Part shown: piece after piece, positions 35,473-44,688 of the stretch
Layout: every line of letters starts with the position of its first letter
Numbering within the stretch: position 1 is the stretch's first letter
NCBI RefSeq assembly: GCF_037977055.1
Contig: NZ_CP150274.1
Span: 1,860,001 to 1,924,000, forward strand
Origin: Paenibacillus sp. FSL K6-1096
GTDB lineage: Bacteria; Bacillota; Bacilli; Paenibacillales; Paenibacillaceae
DNA: 64,000 nt
Direction: 5' to 3'
Position numbers and translations under genes: made by a program
Notes under the pieces: model-generated
The model's database searches: none
What the model was told of the DNA's origin: nothing
Seen by the model: only the letters and a program-made list of their open reading frames with translations

Positions 35473-37341
35473 ATGTCACGTAAAAATCTAACCGTCGCCG
35501 GTCTGGTCACTGCCGCATTCACTGTACTGCTGCTGATCTTTGCCCTGCGGCCGGAAACCGCAAGTACACTCAAGCCCGCCTCTGTCCCTAATCCCGCTCA
35601 GGAGAAAATACTCAAAAAATCCGCTCTTGTTCAGGATGTGACTGCCACCGATAAGCTCAACCGGGTGGATGTGGGTAGGCACTTAAACGCTCTGCTCGTT
35701 CACGCCCACGGTGCTTCCCCTGAGGATATATCAGCATATGCCGCCAGCCTGCAGCAGGGACACGGGCATATCACCATGCTGATGCTGGTGGATTTCCGTA
35801 CTCACAAGACGACTACGTATAAATCCTCACTTCCTGAAGGCACCGACCGGGAGAACGCACAGATGCTTAAGTACCTCAAGACGGCCAAATCAGCCATCCG
35901 CGGGCACCAGTCCTACGAATCCCCTTCGTTTATCATCGGCAGCAGGAAGTATTACTTCGTTGCCCGGCGTGATCAGGAGGGACAGCTTGGTGTGATCGCG
36001 CTGATTAACCAGAAGATTCTGGACAAGGTTGCGGAGCATCAGCTGAAGAACCTGCGGCTGATTCCCTATCCGAAGGAAGGCAAATACCGCATTGAGTCAG
36101 TCCACGCCGATACGCTGCAGGATATCACGGTCAAGACAGGACATGACAATGAGAAGGCCAGCCATTTTTACGAGAATGAGATTGTAGTCCGCTTCCCGAA
36201 CGGGCATCCCACGCCGGCCCAGCTTCAGACCATCACCGCCGACATCCGCTGCAAGCAGCCGCGTAAGCTGGGGTATGCCTATATTTTCCGCTCGGACAAA
36301 ATGAACTATTCCCAGCTCAAAACGTACTTCAACTACAAATGGCATCCGCTGTACGAAGAGCCTCACTATATGTACTTAACCAATGATACGGTCAGCGAAA
36401 ATGCCGGAGTGAATGTCATTACGCCCAATGACCTGCTTTTCTCCACCTACCAGTGGAACCTTCCGGCCATTGAAGCCGGGCAGGGCTGGAATCTGTCCAG
36501 AGGCAGCAAGGACGTGACGGTGGCTGTGGTTGATACCGGCGTCCAGGCTAATCATCCCGACCTGAAGGGGCGGCTGTTAACCGGATATAATGCGATTGCC
36601 AGCGGGGGAGCGCCGGATGATGATGTCGGGCATGGCACCCATGTTGCCGGGATTATCGGGGCCCTAACGAATAATCAGGAGGGGGTCGCCGGCATCAGCT
36701 GGTACAACAAGGTCCTTCCGGTCAAAGCGCTCGATAACTCCGGGGCGGGCACCACCTACTCCGTAGCCGAGGGCATTATCTGGGCCGCCGACCAGGGCGC
36801 CAAGGTGATTAATCTCAGTCTCGGCAACTATGCCGATTCACAGTTCCTGCATGATGCCATTAAATATGCCTATGACCGCGACGTGGTGATTGTCTCCGCA
36901 GCCGGAAATGACAACACCGAGCGTCCCGGCTATCCCGCAGCTTACGAAGAGGTCATTGCCGTTGCCGCCACCAACGCCTCCGGGGAACGGGCCTCCTTCT
37001 CCAACTACGGTGACTACATCGATATAACGGCCCCGGGAGAGAGCATTGCCAGTACGTATCCCGGCAGCCAGTATGCAGCATTATCCGGCACCTCCATGGC
37101 CAGCCCGCATGTGGCGGCGGTGGCCGGGCTGGTTCGCTCGCTCAATCCGGCGCTGACCAATAAGGAGGTTACCGAGCTGCTTACCTCAAATGCCGTGGAC
37201 CTGGGCGCTCCCGGGCATGACAAATATTACGGCTGGGGCCAGGTGGATATCTACCGCACGCTGCAGGCGGCTGGCGGCGGAGAGGTTCCGCTGCAGCTAT
37301 TCCCGCAGCATGTCGGGAAGCAGCTGAGATCGATGCCGTAA
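35473..37341 (+). CDS. S8 family serine peptidase (subtilisin-like), exported
   Basis: Secreted protease of 622 residues. A hydrophobic N-terminal segment (about 8-24) acts as signal peptide or anchor. Residues 30-330 are a long pro-region, whose last 100 residues (ENEIVVRFPNGHPT and ITADIRCKQPRKLGY) resemble an inhibitor prodomain. The catalytic domain (330-610) keeps the triad: Asp in VVDTGVQANHPDL near 354, His in GHGTHVAG near 387 and Ser in SGTSMASPHVA near 541, plus the oxyanion Asn in SAAGNDN. The thermitase-like arrangement is typical of Bacillales. AAGGAG lies before the ATG. Monocistronic; substrates unknown. Confidence 0.92.
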   Translation: MSRKNLTVAGLVTAAFTVLLLIFALRPETASTLKPASVPNPAQEKILKKSALVQDVTATDKLNRVDVGRHLNALLVHAHGASPEDISAYAASLQQGHGHITMLMLVDFRTHKTTTYKSSLPEGTDRENAQMLKYLKTAKSAIRGHQSYESPSFIIGSRKYYFVARRDQEGQLGVIALINQKILDKVAEHQLKNLRLIPYPKEGKYRIESVHADTLQDITVKTGHDNEKASHFYENEIVVRFPNGHPTPAQLQTITADIRCKQPRKLGYAYIFRSDKMNYSQLKTYFNYKWHPLYEEPHYMYLTNDTVSENAGVNVITPNDLLFSTYQWNLPAIEAGQGWNLSRGSKDVTVAVVDTGVQANHPDLKGRLLTGYNAIASGGAPDDDVGHGTHVAGIIGALTNNQEGVAGISWYNKVLPVKALDNSGAGTTYSVAEGIIWAADQGAKVINLSLGNYADSQFLHDAIKYAYDRDVVIVSAAGNDNTERPGYPAAYEEVIAVAATNASGERASFSNYGDYIDITAPGESIASTYPGSQYAALSGTSMASPHVAAVAGLVRSLNPALTNKEVTELLTSNAVDLGAPGHDKYYGWGQVDIYRTLQAAGGGEVPLQLFPQHVGKQLRSMP

Positions 37342-37358
37342 CCGTCAGCGCAATCCGG

Positions 37359-38798
37359 TTATTCCGATGATTGCAGATACCGTTCCAGCAGCTGCAGGAA
37401 CTGCTTCAGCCCGCGCTCCATCCCTTCCGGTGTGAGCTGCGAATAACACAGCCGGATATGCCGGGAGGGCTTATCCCCGGCATAACAAACATCGCCGGGC
37501 AGGAAGGAGATGCCCTCCTGCTCCGCCAGGTCATGCAGCCGGCTGATCTTGGCAGCTGGCGGAAGCTGCAGCCACAGGTTCAGCCCGCCCCCGGGCAGCT
37601 GCCAGGTTACACCCGGCGGGGCGTACTGCTTCAGCAGCCTCGCGGCTGATTCCTGGCGGAGACGCAGCGCCGTCCGCAGCTTCGCTGCGTAATTCTCATA
37701 CTTGCCTGCGATGAAGGGCAATACCGCCCGCTGGGTCAGCAGCGGGCTGCCCAGATCACTAGCCGACTTGGCGGCGATCAATCTGGAGAGGATATTGCCT
37801 CCGGCCGCTACACAGGCGATGCGGCAGCCGGGGGCAAGGACCTTGCTGAAGCTTTTCATATAGACCACATGCCCTCCGGCATCCATGGATTTGATGGATG
37901 GCGGGGGCGGCTTATGGAAATACAGATCACTGAACGGATCATCCTCAACAATCAGACAGCGGTAGCTGCGGGCAAGCTCCAGCAGCCGCTGTCTTCGTGC
38001 TAAACTCATTGTCGCTCCGCTCGGATTCTGGAAGGTCGGATTCGTATAGATCAGCTTCGGCGGCTTCCGGTCACACATCGCTGTAAGCTTATCCACTCTC
38101 ATGCCGTCCCCGTCCATCGGAACGAAGATCATCTCTGCGCCCCGCCCGGCAAATACATCAATCGCCCCGGTATAGCTGGGCGCTTCCAGATAGACTGTAT
38201 CCCCCGGCCCGACGAAGGTCCGGGCGACGAGATCGATCCCCTGCTGGGATCCGCTAGTAATCATCAGGTCTCCGGAACCGACCGCGATTCCCCGGCTCAG
38301 CAGATGACGGCGCATCACCTCGCGCAGCTCTGCATCCCCCTGAAAGTTCCCGTAGGACGCCATCAGCTCAGGCTGCTCCCGGACCAGTGCCGCCATCGTG
38401 GCGCCAATCGGCGCAAGCGGAAGCAGGCTGCTGTGAATGGCGGCCAAATGAAAGGGATACTCCACCTCAGACACATCGAAATTCCGCCACAGCTGGGCCC
38501 GCGGCAGGTAGTCGTCATAGCTGTCCTGCCAGCTCCCGCCTTCCCCCTGTGCACTCTGTTCCCGCCGGGCAACATAACAGCCCTTGCCCTGGCTGCAGAG
38601 GATATGCCCGCGTGCCTCCAGATCGGCATAAGCCTTGCTTACGGTGACCTGGCTGACCTTCAGGGATGATGACAGCCCTCTTACCGACGGCAGCCGGGTT
38701 CCCGGCTGAAGCAGTCCTGAGGTGATCCGCTGGGCAATCGTTCCGCTGATCTGCTGCGGCAGCGTCTGCCCGCTGCTGCGGATAATTTCGATATGCAT
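37359..38798 (-). CDS. MocR-type regulator (GntR wHTH fused to aminotransferase-like domain)
   Basis: Transcription factor of 479 residues. The GntR winged helix (residues 1-75; GTRLPSVRGLSSSLKVSQVTVSKAYADLE) is joined by a linker to a fold-type I PLP domain with YTNPTFQNPSGATMSLARRQ near 232 and the PLP-lysine segment MKSFSKVLAPGCR near 313. MocR proteins use PLP or its adducts as effector. It is divergent from an aminotransferase gene with 95 bases between them, a standard MocR target arrangement, and direct repeats lie in that gap. It is not next to pdxST, so a PdxR role is less likely. Confidence 0.92.
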   Translation of the reverse strand: MHIEIIRSSGQTLPQQISGTIAQRITSGLLQPGTRLPSVRGLSSSLKVSQVTVSKAYADLEARGHILCSQGKGCYVARREQSAQGEGGSWQDSYDDYLPRAQLWRNFDVSEVEYPFHLAAIHSSLLPLAPIGATMAALVREQPELMASYGNFQGDAELREVMRRHLLSRGIAVGSGDLMITSGSQQGIDLVARTFVGPGDTVYLEAPSYTGAIDVFAGRGAEMIFVPMDGDGMRVDKLTAMCDRKPPKLIYTNPTFQNPSGATMSLARRQRLLELARSYRCLIVEDDPFSDLYFHKPPPPSIKSMDAGGHVVYMKSFSKVLAPGCRIACVAAGGNILSRLIAAKSASDLGSPLLTQRAVLPFIAGKYENYAAKLRTALRLRQESAARLLKQYAPPGVTWQLPGGGLNLWLQLPPAAKISRLHDLAEQEGISFLPGDVCYAGDKPSRHIRLCYSQLTPEGMERGLKQFLQLLERYLQSSE

Positions 38799-38812
38799 TC
38801 TGCTTCCCCCTG

Positions 38813-38857
38813 ACTGTTATATTCAGCGCTTTACTGTTATACCGCTATACCGTTATG
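38813..38857. promoter_or_regulatory. Direct repeats in the MocR/aminotransferase promoter region
   Basis: ACTGTTATA occurs at 38813-38821 and 38833-38841, exactly 20 bp apart, followed by ACCGTTATG at 38849-38857. Direct repeats about two turns apart are typical MocR operators. A possible plus-strand -10 TATGAT overlaps the last copy. Confidence 0.55.
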
Positions 38858-38893
38858 ATACTACAAAATTCATCAAAAGCGGGGAGCATGAAC

Positions 38894-40108
38894 ATGAAGA
38901 TTCGATTTGCGGAAATGACGAACCACCTGGGATCGTCTGCCGTCCGCGATATTCTCAAAATTACCCAGGGCAAGGACATCATCTCCCTGGCAGGCGGGCT
39001 GCCGGCCGAGGAATTATTTCCCGCCGGAGCTATCCGCGAGGCCTACAGCCGGGTATTGTCGAACGATGCGTCCGCGCTGCAATACGGACTGACCGAGGGT
39101 TATCTTCCGCTGCGCGGGCAGATTGCCGCCAGACTCGGGCAGCAGGGAATGAAGGTATCCCCTGAGGAAATGATTCTGACCACCGGCTCCCAGCAGGCCA
39201 TCGACCTGCTCTGCCGGGTTCTGCTTGACCCGGGGGACACCGTGCTGGTAGAGGCTCCAACCTACCTGGCGGCTCTCCAGGTGCTCGGCTCTTACCGTGC
39301 AGACATCCGGGTAGTGGAGAGCGATCAGGAAGGGATGGTGCCGGAGCATCTGGAGGAGCTGCTGCGCTCCTGCAGCCCTAAGCTGCTGTATGCCGTTCCC
39401 ACCTTTAACAACCCGTCTGGCGGAACCTGGAGCAAGGCGCGCCGTGAGCAGGTAGTCTCCCTGTGCCGGAGATACGGCGTATTGCTGCTGGAGGATAATC
39501 CGTACGGAGAGATTACCTTCGATGAATCACCGGAGGCCTATCCGCCCACTCTGGCAGCTATAGACAGACAGCTGGGCGGTGAACCCTGTGTAGTCTATAC
39601 CGGCACCTTCTCCAAAATAGTGGCCCCTGCCCTGCGGACCGGCTGGCTCACCGGCCCCGCCGAACTGGTCAAGATCATCGCCAGAGCCAAGCAGGCGGCT
39701 GACCTGCACTCCAGCGCCATTGACCAGCGCGCCCTGTATGAGCTGCTGCTGAGCTTCGACCTGGAGCAGCATATCAAGAAGATATCCCGTGAATACAAGT
39801 CACGGATGAAGCTGCTCTCGGCCGAGCTCACCGCCCAGTGCTGGGAAGATGCAAGCTTCCTTGAACCGCGCGGCGGCATGTTCCTGTGGCTGAGCCTGTC
39901 TCCCGGCATTAATACCGCAGAGCTGCTGCCGCTGGCCGTGGAAGAGGGCGTTGCCTTCGTTCCCGGGGAAGTGTTCTACCCGGAGCAGCCGCAGCGAAAT
40001 GCCATGCGCCTCAACTTCACCCACACCCGGCCGGAGCTGCTGCCGCTGGCGGTGCAGCAGCTCGGGACCGCCTTGTCCCGGTATGAGGAGCGCGTGATTG
40101 CCCGGTAA
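38894..40108 (+). CDS. PLP-dependent aminotransferase (2-aminoadipate/aromatic, subgroup I)
   Basis: Cytoplasmic aminotransferase of 404 residues. Motifs: ISLAGGLPAEELFP near 29-42, QYGLTEGYLPLR near 61, ILTTGSQQAIDL near 93, VPTFNNPSGGTWS near 168, the PLP lysine in YTGTFSKIVAPALRTGW near 240, and the Arg region NAMRLNFTH near 371. It resembles LysN/MocR-partner aminotransferases; the substrate cannot be read from sequence. The start at 38894 is chosen because GGGGAG lies seven bases upstream; an ATG at 38888 is too close. Divergent from its likely MocR regulator. Confidence 0.9.
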   Translation: MKIRFAEMTNHLGSSAVRDILKITQGKDIISLAGGLPAEELFPAGAIREAYSRVLSNDASALQYGLTEGYLPLRGQIAARLGQQGMKVSPEEMILTTGSQQAIDLLCRVLLDPGDTVLVEAPTYLAALQVLGSYRADIRVVESDQEGMVPEHLEELLRSCSPKLLYAVPTFNNPSGGTWSKARREQVVSLCRRYGVLLLEDNPYGEITFDESPEAYPPTLAAIDRQLGGEPCVVYTGTFSKIVAPALRTGWLTGPAELVKIIARAKQAADLHSSAIDQRALYELLLSFDLEQHIKKISREYKSRMKLLSAELTAQCWEDASFLEPRGGMFLWLSLSPGINTAELLPLAVEEGVAFVPGEVFYPEQPQRNAMRLNFTHTRPELLPLAVQQLGTALSRYEERVIAR

Positions 40109-40124
40109 ATCTATAATTAACAAG

Positions 40125-40173
40125 AAGGGGTGTCCCGCAAGCCATTGTCATGGCTTGCGGGACACCCCTTTAT
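40125..40173 (+). terminator. Strong terminator after the aminotransferase gene
   Basis: Perfect 20-bp stem beginning AAGGGGTGTCCC and ending GGGACACCCCTT around a six-base loop, then TTATT. It may act in both directions and also ends readthrough from rnpB. Confidence 0.85.
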
Positions 40174-40227
40174 TGATGCGATGCATTCATTATATAACTG
40201 TACTTATCAGTTCAGCGTTGTCAGTTG

Positions 40228-40639
40228 GGAAAGTTTGCCGTAAGCCGGGTTCTGTGCTCGTTGTGGTTCAGACGGGAACTACCCTCCCACCATAAGCGAC
40301 AATCATCTATCTAGGCTATACATTACTGCATAGCTCCAGCGACCAACCTAGACGCGCCTCAGGCGAAGGCTGCGGCTTCCGTGAAGAAGACGCTGCGTCT
40401 CATTAGGTCTTGCTCCAGATGGGGTTTACCAGGAACGAAGTCACCAGCGTTCCTCGGGGTCTCTTACACCTCGGTTCCATCCTTGCCTGTGCCGCCCGCA
40501 GGCGGCCATCGGCGGTCCATTTCTGTGGCACTATCCTTCGGCTCGCGCCGACTGGATGTTATCCAGCACCCTGCCTTGTGGAGCCCGGACTTTCCTCCCG
40601 TATACTCGCGTATACCGGCGATTGTCTGTCAAACTTTCC
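40228..40639 (-). ncRNA. rnpB: RNase P RNA, class A architecture
   Basis: Catalytic RNA that cuts the 5' leader from pre-tRNA. The ends pair perfectly (P1: GGAAAGTTTG at 40639-40630 with CAAACTTTCC at 40237-40228). Universally conserved blocks are present in order: GAGGAAAGTCCGGGCTCC, GGCAGGGTGCTGGATAAC, ACCGCCGATGGCC, GGTAAACCCC, GGAGCAAGACC, CCTAGATAGATGATTG and ACAGAACCCGGCTTAC. The GGGTGC/GCCGATGGCC/GGAGCAAG pieces follow the ancestral class A layout seen in E. coli, not the Bacillus class B layout (AGGAAAGTCCATGCTCGC, CGAGCGAGAAACCC). About 412 nt. It has its own promoter. Confidence 0.95.
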
Positions 40640-40654
40640 GATACAACATTGTAT

Positions 40655-40683
40655 ATTATACAGAGATGTGCCAGCCCGCACAA
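40655..40683 (-). promoter_or_regulatory. rnpB promoter
   Basis: TTGTGC (40683-40678), 17-bp spacer, TATAAT (40660-40655), about 15 bases before the 5' end of the P1 helix. Confidence 0.8.
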
Positions 40684-40699
40684 GGGCTAATAATTACTT

Positions 40700-41815
40700 T
40701 TACAGGAATTGAAAGGGCTCGGTGTCAGGCTGCGAGGCATGAACCACAGTGCCGTATTTATTCGCAGCCAGCTTATCCGCGAGATACTCCGCCACCTTCT
40801 CCTTCATAATTTTCTCCGCGTTATGCCCCGGATCGATCAGAGCAATTCCAGCCAGATAGGCATCTTGGGCGGTATGGTAATCAATATCCCCGGTGACCAG
40901 CACATCCGCCCCTTTGAAGATCGCGCTGCTGTAATACTTGGCACCGGAACCGCCCAGCACCGCTGCCTTGCGGACCGGACGGTCCAACTCCCCGACTACC
41001 CGTACGCTAGGCACATTAAGCCCGGACTTGACTGTCTCAATGAACGCTCCCAGCGTGGTCGGCTCCTTCAGCTTCCCGACTCTTCCGAGTCCCAGGCTGC
41101 GCCCTTTGAGATCCATGGAATACAGATCATAGGCTACCTCTTCATACGGATGGGCCTTCAGCATCGCCTGGACCACCTTATTCCGGACCGGCTGCGGGAC
41201 AATGGTCTCAATGCGGATTTCTTCAGCCCGCTCCAGCTTGCCCGGCTTTCCGATATAAGGATCTGTCCCCTCCTGCGGAAGGAAGGTGCCGTAGCCTTCG
41301 ATATTGAAGCTGCAATGGCTGTAATTGCCGATGTGGCCCGCCCCGGCGTTCAGAATAGCGTCCAGCACCTTCTGATGATGATCCTTCGGCACGAACACGA
41401 CCAGCTTGGACAACTGCTCTGTATGGATATCCTTGATCGGTGCACCGTTCTCTATCCCGAGAGCCTCTGCCATCCAGTCATTCATTCCGCCTTCGGCCAC
41501 ATCCAGATTCGTATGGCTGATATAGACGGCAATGTCATGCTTGATCAGCTTCTCATACAGACGGCCCATAGGGGTATCTGTGAGAATGCCTTTGATCGGC
41601 CGGAAAATCACCGCATGATGGGCAATGATCAGATTGCAGCCCTTGGCCACCGCCTCGTCTACGACCTGCTCATTGACATCCAGGGCGGTCAGCACGCCGG
41701 TAATCTCCTTCTGTAGAGTACCCACCTGCAGCCCGACATTATCCCATTCCTCCGCCAGATGCTTCGGGGCAAGCTGCTCCATATATCCGATTACAGTCTG
41801 TCCTTTGGCAAACAT
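40700..41815 (-). CDS. Nif3-like dinuclear metal centre hexameric protein (YqfO)
   Basis: Protein of 371 residues of the NIF3/YqfO family, hexamers with a two-metal site and unproved function (GTP cyclohydrolase-like activity has been suggested). Metal ligands: IIAHHAVIF near 64-72 (His-His), SHTNLDVAEGGMN near 101 (with Asp), and ADVLVTGDIDYHTAQDA near 318 (Asp/His). The insert between the two halves (about 130-240) carries the PII-like domain found in YqfO. GGGAGG precedes the ATG. Its first 25 bases overlap the 3' end of trmK, so the two are translationally linked. Confidence 0.93.
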   Translation of the reverse strand: MFAKGQTVIGYMEQLAPKHLAEEWDNVGLQVGTLQKEITGVLTALDVNEQVVDEAVAKGCNLIIAHHAVIFRPIKGILTDTPMGRLYEKLIKHDIAVYISHTNLDVAEGGMNDWMAEALGIENGAPIKDIHTEQLSKLVVFVPKDHHQKVLDAILNAGAGHIGNYSHCSFNIEGYGTFLPQEGTDPYIGKPGKLERAEEIRIETIVPQPVRNKVVQAMLKAHPYEEVAYDLYSMDLKGRSLGLGRVGKLKEPTTLGAFIETVKSGLNVPSVRVVGELDRPVRKAAVLGGSGAKYYSSAIFKGADVLVTGDIDYHTAQDAYLAGIALIDPGHNAEKIMKEKVAEYLADKLAANKYGTVVHASQPDTEPFQFL

Positions 41816-42567
41816 TCCAGCACCTCCCTGATCTGCTTAATCTGCAGCATTACCTTGCTGCGTTTCTCTTCGGCCGCCGCAAGCTCTGAACGGGCAAGTG
41901 ATGACAGTATCGTCTCCAGCTTGGAGATTTCCCCCTGCCATTTCGCCGCAAACACCGGGTTCGGCGATTGCAGCAGCCACGGTCCCATCTGCAGCAGCAG
42001 CTCCTGATCACACTGGACCTTGCCCCCGGCAAGAGCACGCCCGCTGTACAGCTGTTCATTCGTCAGCGCAGCCTGGCCCTCCGGTACAGCCGTCAGAATC
42101 TCATAGATTTTGCCGTCTTCCTCCAGAATATGCTCCGCAGTCAGCACCCAGCCCCTGCTCAGCAGCCATCGGCGCAGAATATCCTCGCCGACGTTCGGCT
42201 GCAGCGCCAGCGTCTTCACCCCGGCCAGCTTGCCGAGCTTCTGCCCGCGTTCCAGAATCGCCGCAATCAGCGATCCGCCCATACCGGCAATGGTGATGCA
42301 GTCCGCTTCCCCAGGCTCCAGCACTTCAAGCCCGTCTCCGCGCCGGACGGCAATCTGTCTGCTGAGCCCGGCTTCCGCGACCCCTCTGTTTGCCGCTTCG
42401 TAAGGACCGGCATTCACCTCTCCGGCAATAGCAGCCGCAGCTCTTCCGCTCTGCACGGCAGCCACCGGCAACAGCGCATGATCTGAGCCGATATCGGCAA
42501 GCACGCTGCCTTCCGGCACCTGCTCCAGCAGCAGCTGAAGACGGTCTGATAATTTGATATTGTTCAT
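41791..42567 (-). CDS. trmK: tRNA (adenine(22)-N(1))-methyltransferase TrmK
   Basis: SAM-dependent enzyme methylating A22 of tRNA, 258 residues. The N-terminus KLSDRLQLLLEQVPEGSVLADIGSDHALLPV contains the SAM-binding motif IGSDH near 27; ITIAGMGGSLI near 86 is the family DxAGMGG-type active-site loop, and LQPNVGEDILRRWL follows. The C-terminal 80 residues form a coiled coil. The start at 42567 is fixed by an ATGA overlap with the upstream membrane-protein stop. The gene pair trmK-nif3 downstream of sigA is conserved in Bacillus (yqfN-yqfO). Confidence 0.94.
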   Translation of the reverse strand: MNNIKLSDRLQLLLEQVPEGSVLADIGSDHALLPVAAVQSGRAAAAIAGEVNAGPYEAANRGVAEAGLSRQIAVRRGDGLEVLEPGEADCITIAGMGGSLIAAILERGQKLGKLAGVKTLALQPNVGEDILRRWLLSRGWVLTAEHILEEDGKIYEILTAVPEGQAALTNEQLYSGRALAGGKVQCDQELLLQMGPWLLQSPNPVFAAKWQGEISKLETILSSLARSELAAAEEKRSKVMLQIKQIREVLECLPKDRL

Positions 42568-43388
42568 GATGCCACCCACGTTATCCATTTTTTTCTGAAG
42601 AGGAACAGCAGCGCAAGGCCTGCCGCAACCTTCAGGATTAATACAAGCGAAGTCCATTCCGGGAAGCCCGAGCGGAGCCACAACGCATCCACCTCCGGCA
42701 TAAGCCAGAGGCAGACGCCAACCCCCAGATACACCCCTGAGACCCCGCTGACCCGGTGATACAGCAGCCAGCTCAGCCAGATCATCAGCACACACAGCGG
42801 AAGCCAGAGCAGCTCCAGCTCAAGGATCGAAGCATCCGGCCGCTCCTGGCCGAAGAATCCGGCATAGAGCAGCGCCCAGAAGGCATATCCGCAGAAATGC
42901 AGCAGCCCTATACGCAAAAAGAAGCCCAGCACACACCACAGCAGGCCGCAGAACGCAATGAGCAGCGGCCTCCAGAAGCCGGGATCAAGCTCATGCAGGG
43001 CTATCAGCCAGAGGCCGAAGCCCAGCGTAAGCACACTGCCGATTCCGGCCAGCAGCAGACTGATCAGCTTGTTGCGGTCCAGATACACAGCCGAATAGCC
43101 GTAACACACGATGAGGACACAGAGTGCCGTGGCAAGTTGCAAAGGCCAGGGAAAAACGCTAAAATAAAGACTGATCAAGAAAATCAAGGAAATTATTCCA
43201 AAACCAAACAGCCAAATTTTGATGCTTCCCTGCTGGAGATTCCGCAGCGAGACCGGGTTGCTGTCCTTCAGGTCCGCCTGGTCATCATACAGGTTGGTCA
43301 GAAAGTCACAGTATTGCTCCGGCAGCAGCTTGCTTCTTCTCCAATACTGAATTTCTCTTAATATAGTGTCACGCTTCTCCAGATTCAA
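42564..43388 (-). CDS. Multi-pass membrane protein, unrecognised
   Basis: Protein of 274 residues. The first 55 residues are soluble and charged (LEKRDTILREIQYWRRSKLLPEQYCDFL); then about eight hydrophobic segments fill residues 57-272. I do not recognise a family with confidence. The start is TTG at 43388 with GAGGG seven bases upstream; the frame is open above it without a good site. It lies between sigA and trmK, a place held in B. subtilis by the cytochrome gene cccA, and overlaps trmK by ATGA, so it is cotranslated with it. It has no CXXCH, so it is not a cytochrome. Confidence 0.75.
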   Translation of the reverse strand: MNLEKRDTILREIQYWRRSKLLPEQYCDFLTNLYDDQADLKDSNPVSLRNLQQGSIKIWLFGFGIISLIFLISLYFSVFPWPLQLATALCVLIVCYGYSAVYLDRNKLISLLLAGIGSVLTLGFGLWLIALHELDPGFWRPLLIAFCGLLWCVLGFFLRIGLLHFCGYAFWALLYAGFFGQERPDASILELELLWLPLCVLMIWLSWLLYHRVSGVSGVYLGVGVCLWLMPEVDALWLRSGFPEWTSLVLILKVAAGLALLFLFRKKWITWVAS

Positions 43389-43469
43389 GCGGCATCCCTC
43401 TTTCCAGAACTGGCCTTCATTCTGTCTCAAGCACAAGGAACTCTAAGTCCGGGCAACCCCTCATCATAG

Positions 43470-43502
43470 AAAAGACCTCCTGCCACCATGCAGCAGAAGG
43501 TC
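43470..43502 (-). terminator. Intrinsic terminator after sigA
   Basis: Ten-base stem GACCTTCTGC/GCAGGAGGTC with one G-U pair, then TTTTC on the minus strand, 13 bases past the sigA stop. Confidence 0.8.
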
Positions 43503-43514
43503 CGGTTGTACGAT

Positions 43515-44648
43515 CTATTCGAGGAAGTCCTTCAGCCGCTTGCTGCGGCTCGGGTGACGAAGCTTGCGCAGCGCTTTGGCTTCAATCTGGCGGATACGCT
43601 CACGGGTCACGCCGAACACCTTGCCCACTTCCTCCAGCGTTCTCGTCCGGCCGTCATCCAGGCCGAAGCGCAGACGAAGCACGTTCTCCTCACGCTCTGT
43701 GAGCGTGTCCAGCACATCCTCCAGCTGTTCCTTCAGCAGTTCATAGGCCGCAGCATCGGCAGGCGCCAATGCCTCCTGGTCTTCAATGAAATCACCCAGA
43801 TGCGAATCGTCTTCTTCCCCGATCGGCGTCTCCAGGGAGACCGGCTCCTGGGCAATCTTCATAATCTCTCTGACCTTCTCTACCGTAAGCTCCATCTCCG
43901 CCGCAATCTCTTCCGGCGACGGCTCACGGCCAAGCTCCTGCAGCAGCTGCCGGGATACCCGGATCAGCTTGTTAATGGTCTCTACCATATGCACAGGGAT
44001 ACGGATCGTACGCGCCTGGTCGGCAATCGCACGGGTGATCGCCTGCCGGATCCACCAGGTGGCATAGGTACTGAATTTGAAGCCTTTATTGTGGTCAAAC
44101 TTCTCAACCGCTTTGATCAGACCCATATTCCCTTCCTGAATCAGATCCAGGAACAGCATGCCGCGGCCGACATAGCGCTTGGCGATACTGACCACGAGCC
44201 GCAGGTTCGCTTCCGCCAGTCTGCGCTTCGCTTCCTCATCGCCATTCTTGATCCGCATCGCCAGCTCGACTTCATCGTCAGCCGACAGCAGCGGCACGCG
44301 GCCGATTTCCTTCAGATACATCCGCACGGGGTCGTTAATCTTGATTCCCGGAGGCAGCGAGAGGTCGTCGTCGAAGCTGAAATCATCGCCGTCCTTATCC
44401 TCATTATCATCGCTGGGCCGGAGGCTGTTCACCTCTTCATCATTCTCATTGACAACCTCAATCCCCAGATCGCTGAGCTGCTCATAGAACTCCTCCATCT
44501 GCTCGGGATCCTGATCGAACGGCGATAGCTTCTCCATGATATCTTTGTAATTCAGTGATGATCTTTTCTTGCCGTGATCAATAAGCTGATCCTTAACCTG
44601 ATCCAGAGTAAATTCCGCTTCCAGCTCAGTGTGCTGATCGTTCGCCAT
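43515..44648 (-). CDS. sigA: RNA polymerase major sigma factor SigA (RpoD)
   Basis: Housekeeping sigma factor, 377 residues, the compact Bacillales form. Region 1.1 (1-95, very acidic), region 1.2 ([11 protein letters not shown] near 107), region 2 ([25 protein letters not shown] then [14 protein letters not shown] near 200, which reads the -10), region 3 (HMVETINKL) and region 4 ([11 protein letters not shown] and the helix-turn-helix [22 protein letters not shown] near 345, which reads the -35). It follows dnaG by about 40 bases, the classic macromolecular-synthesis arrangement. Confidence 0.98.
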   Translation of the reverse strand: MANDQHTELEAEFTLDQVKDQLIDHGKKRSSLNYKDIMEKLSPFDQDPEQMEEFYEQLSDLGIEVVNENDEEVNSLRPSDDNEDKDGDDFSFDDDLSLPPGIKINDPVRMYLKEIGRVPLLSADDEVELAMRIKNGDEEAKRRLAEANLRLVVSIAKRYVGRGMLFLDLIQEGNMGLIKAVEKFDHNKGFKFSTYATWWIRQAITRAIADQARTIRIPVHMVETINKLIRVSRQLLQELGREPSPEEIAAEMELTVEKVREIMKIAQEPVSLETPIGEEDDSHLGDFIEDQEALAPADAAAYELLKEQLEDVLDTLTEREENVLRLRFGLDDGRTRTLEEVGKVFGVTRERIRQIEAKALRKLRHPSRSKRLKDFLE

Positions 44649-44688
44649 AATTCGACTCCCTCCTCCCTAGGTACATCCTGTCAACTGC

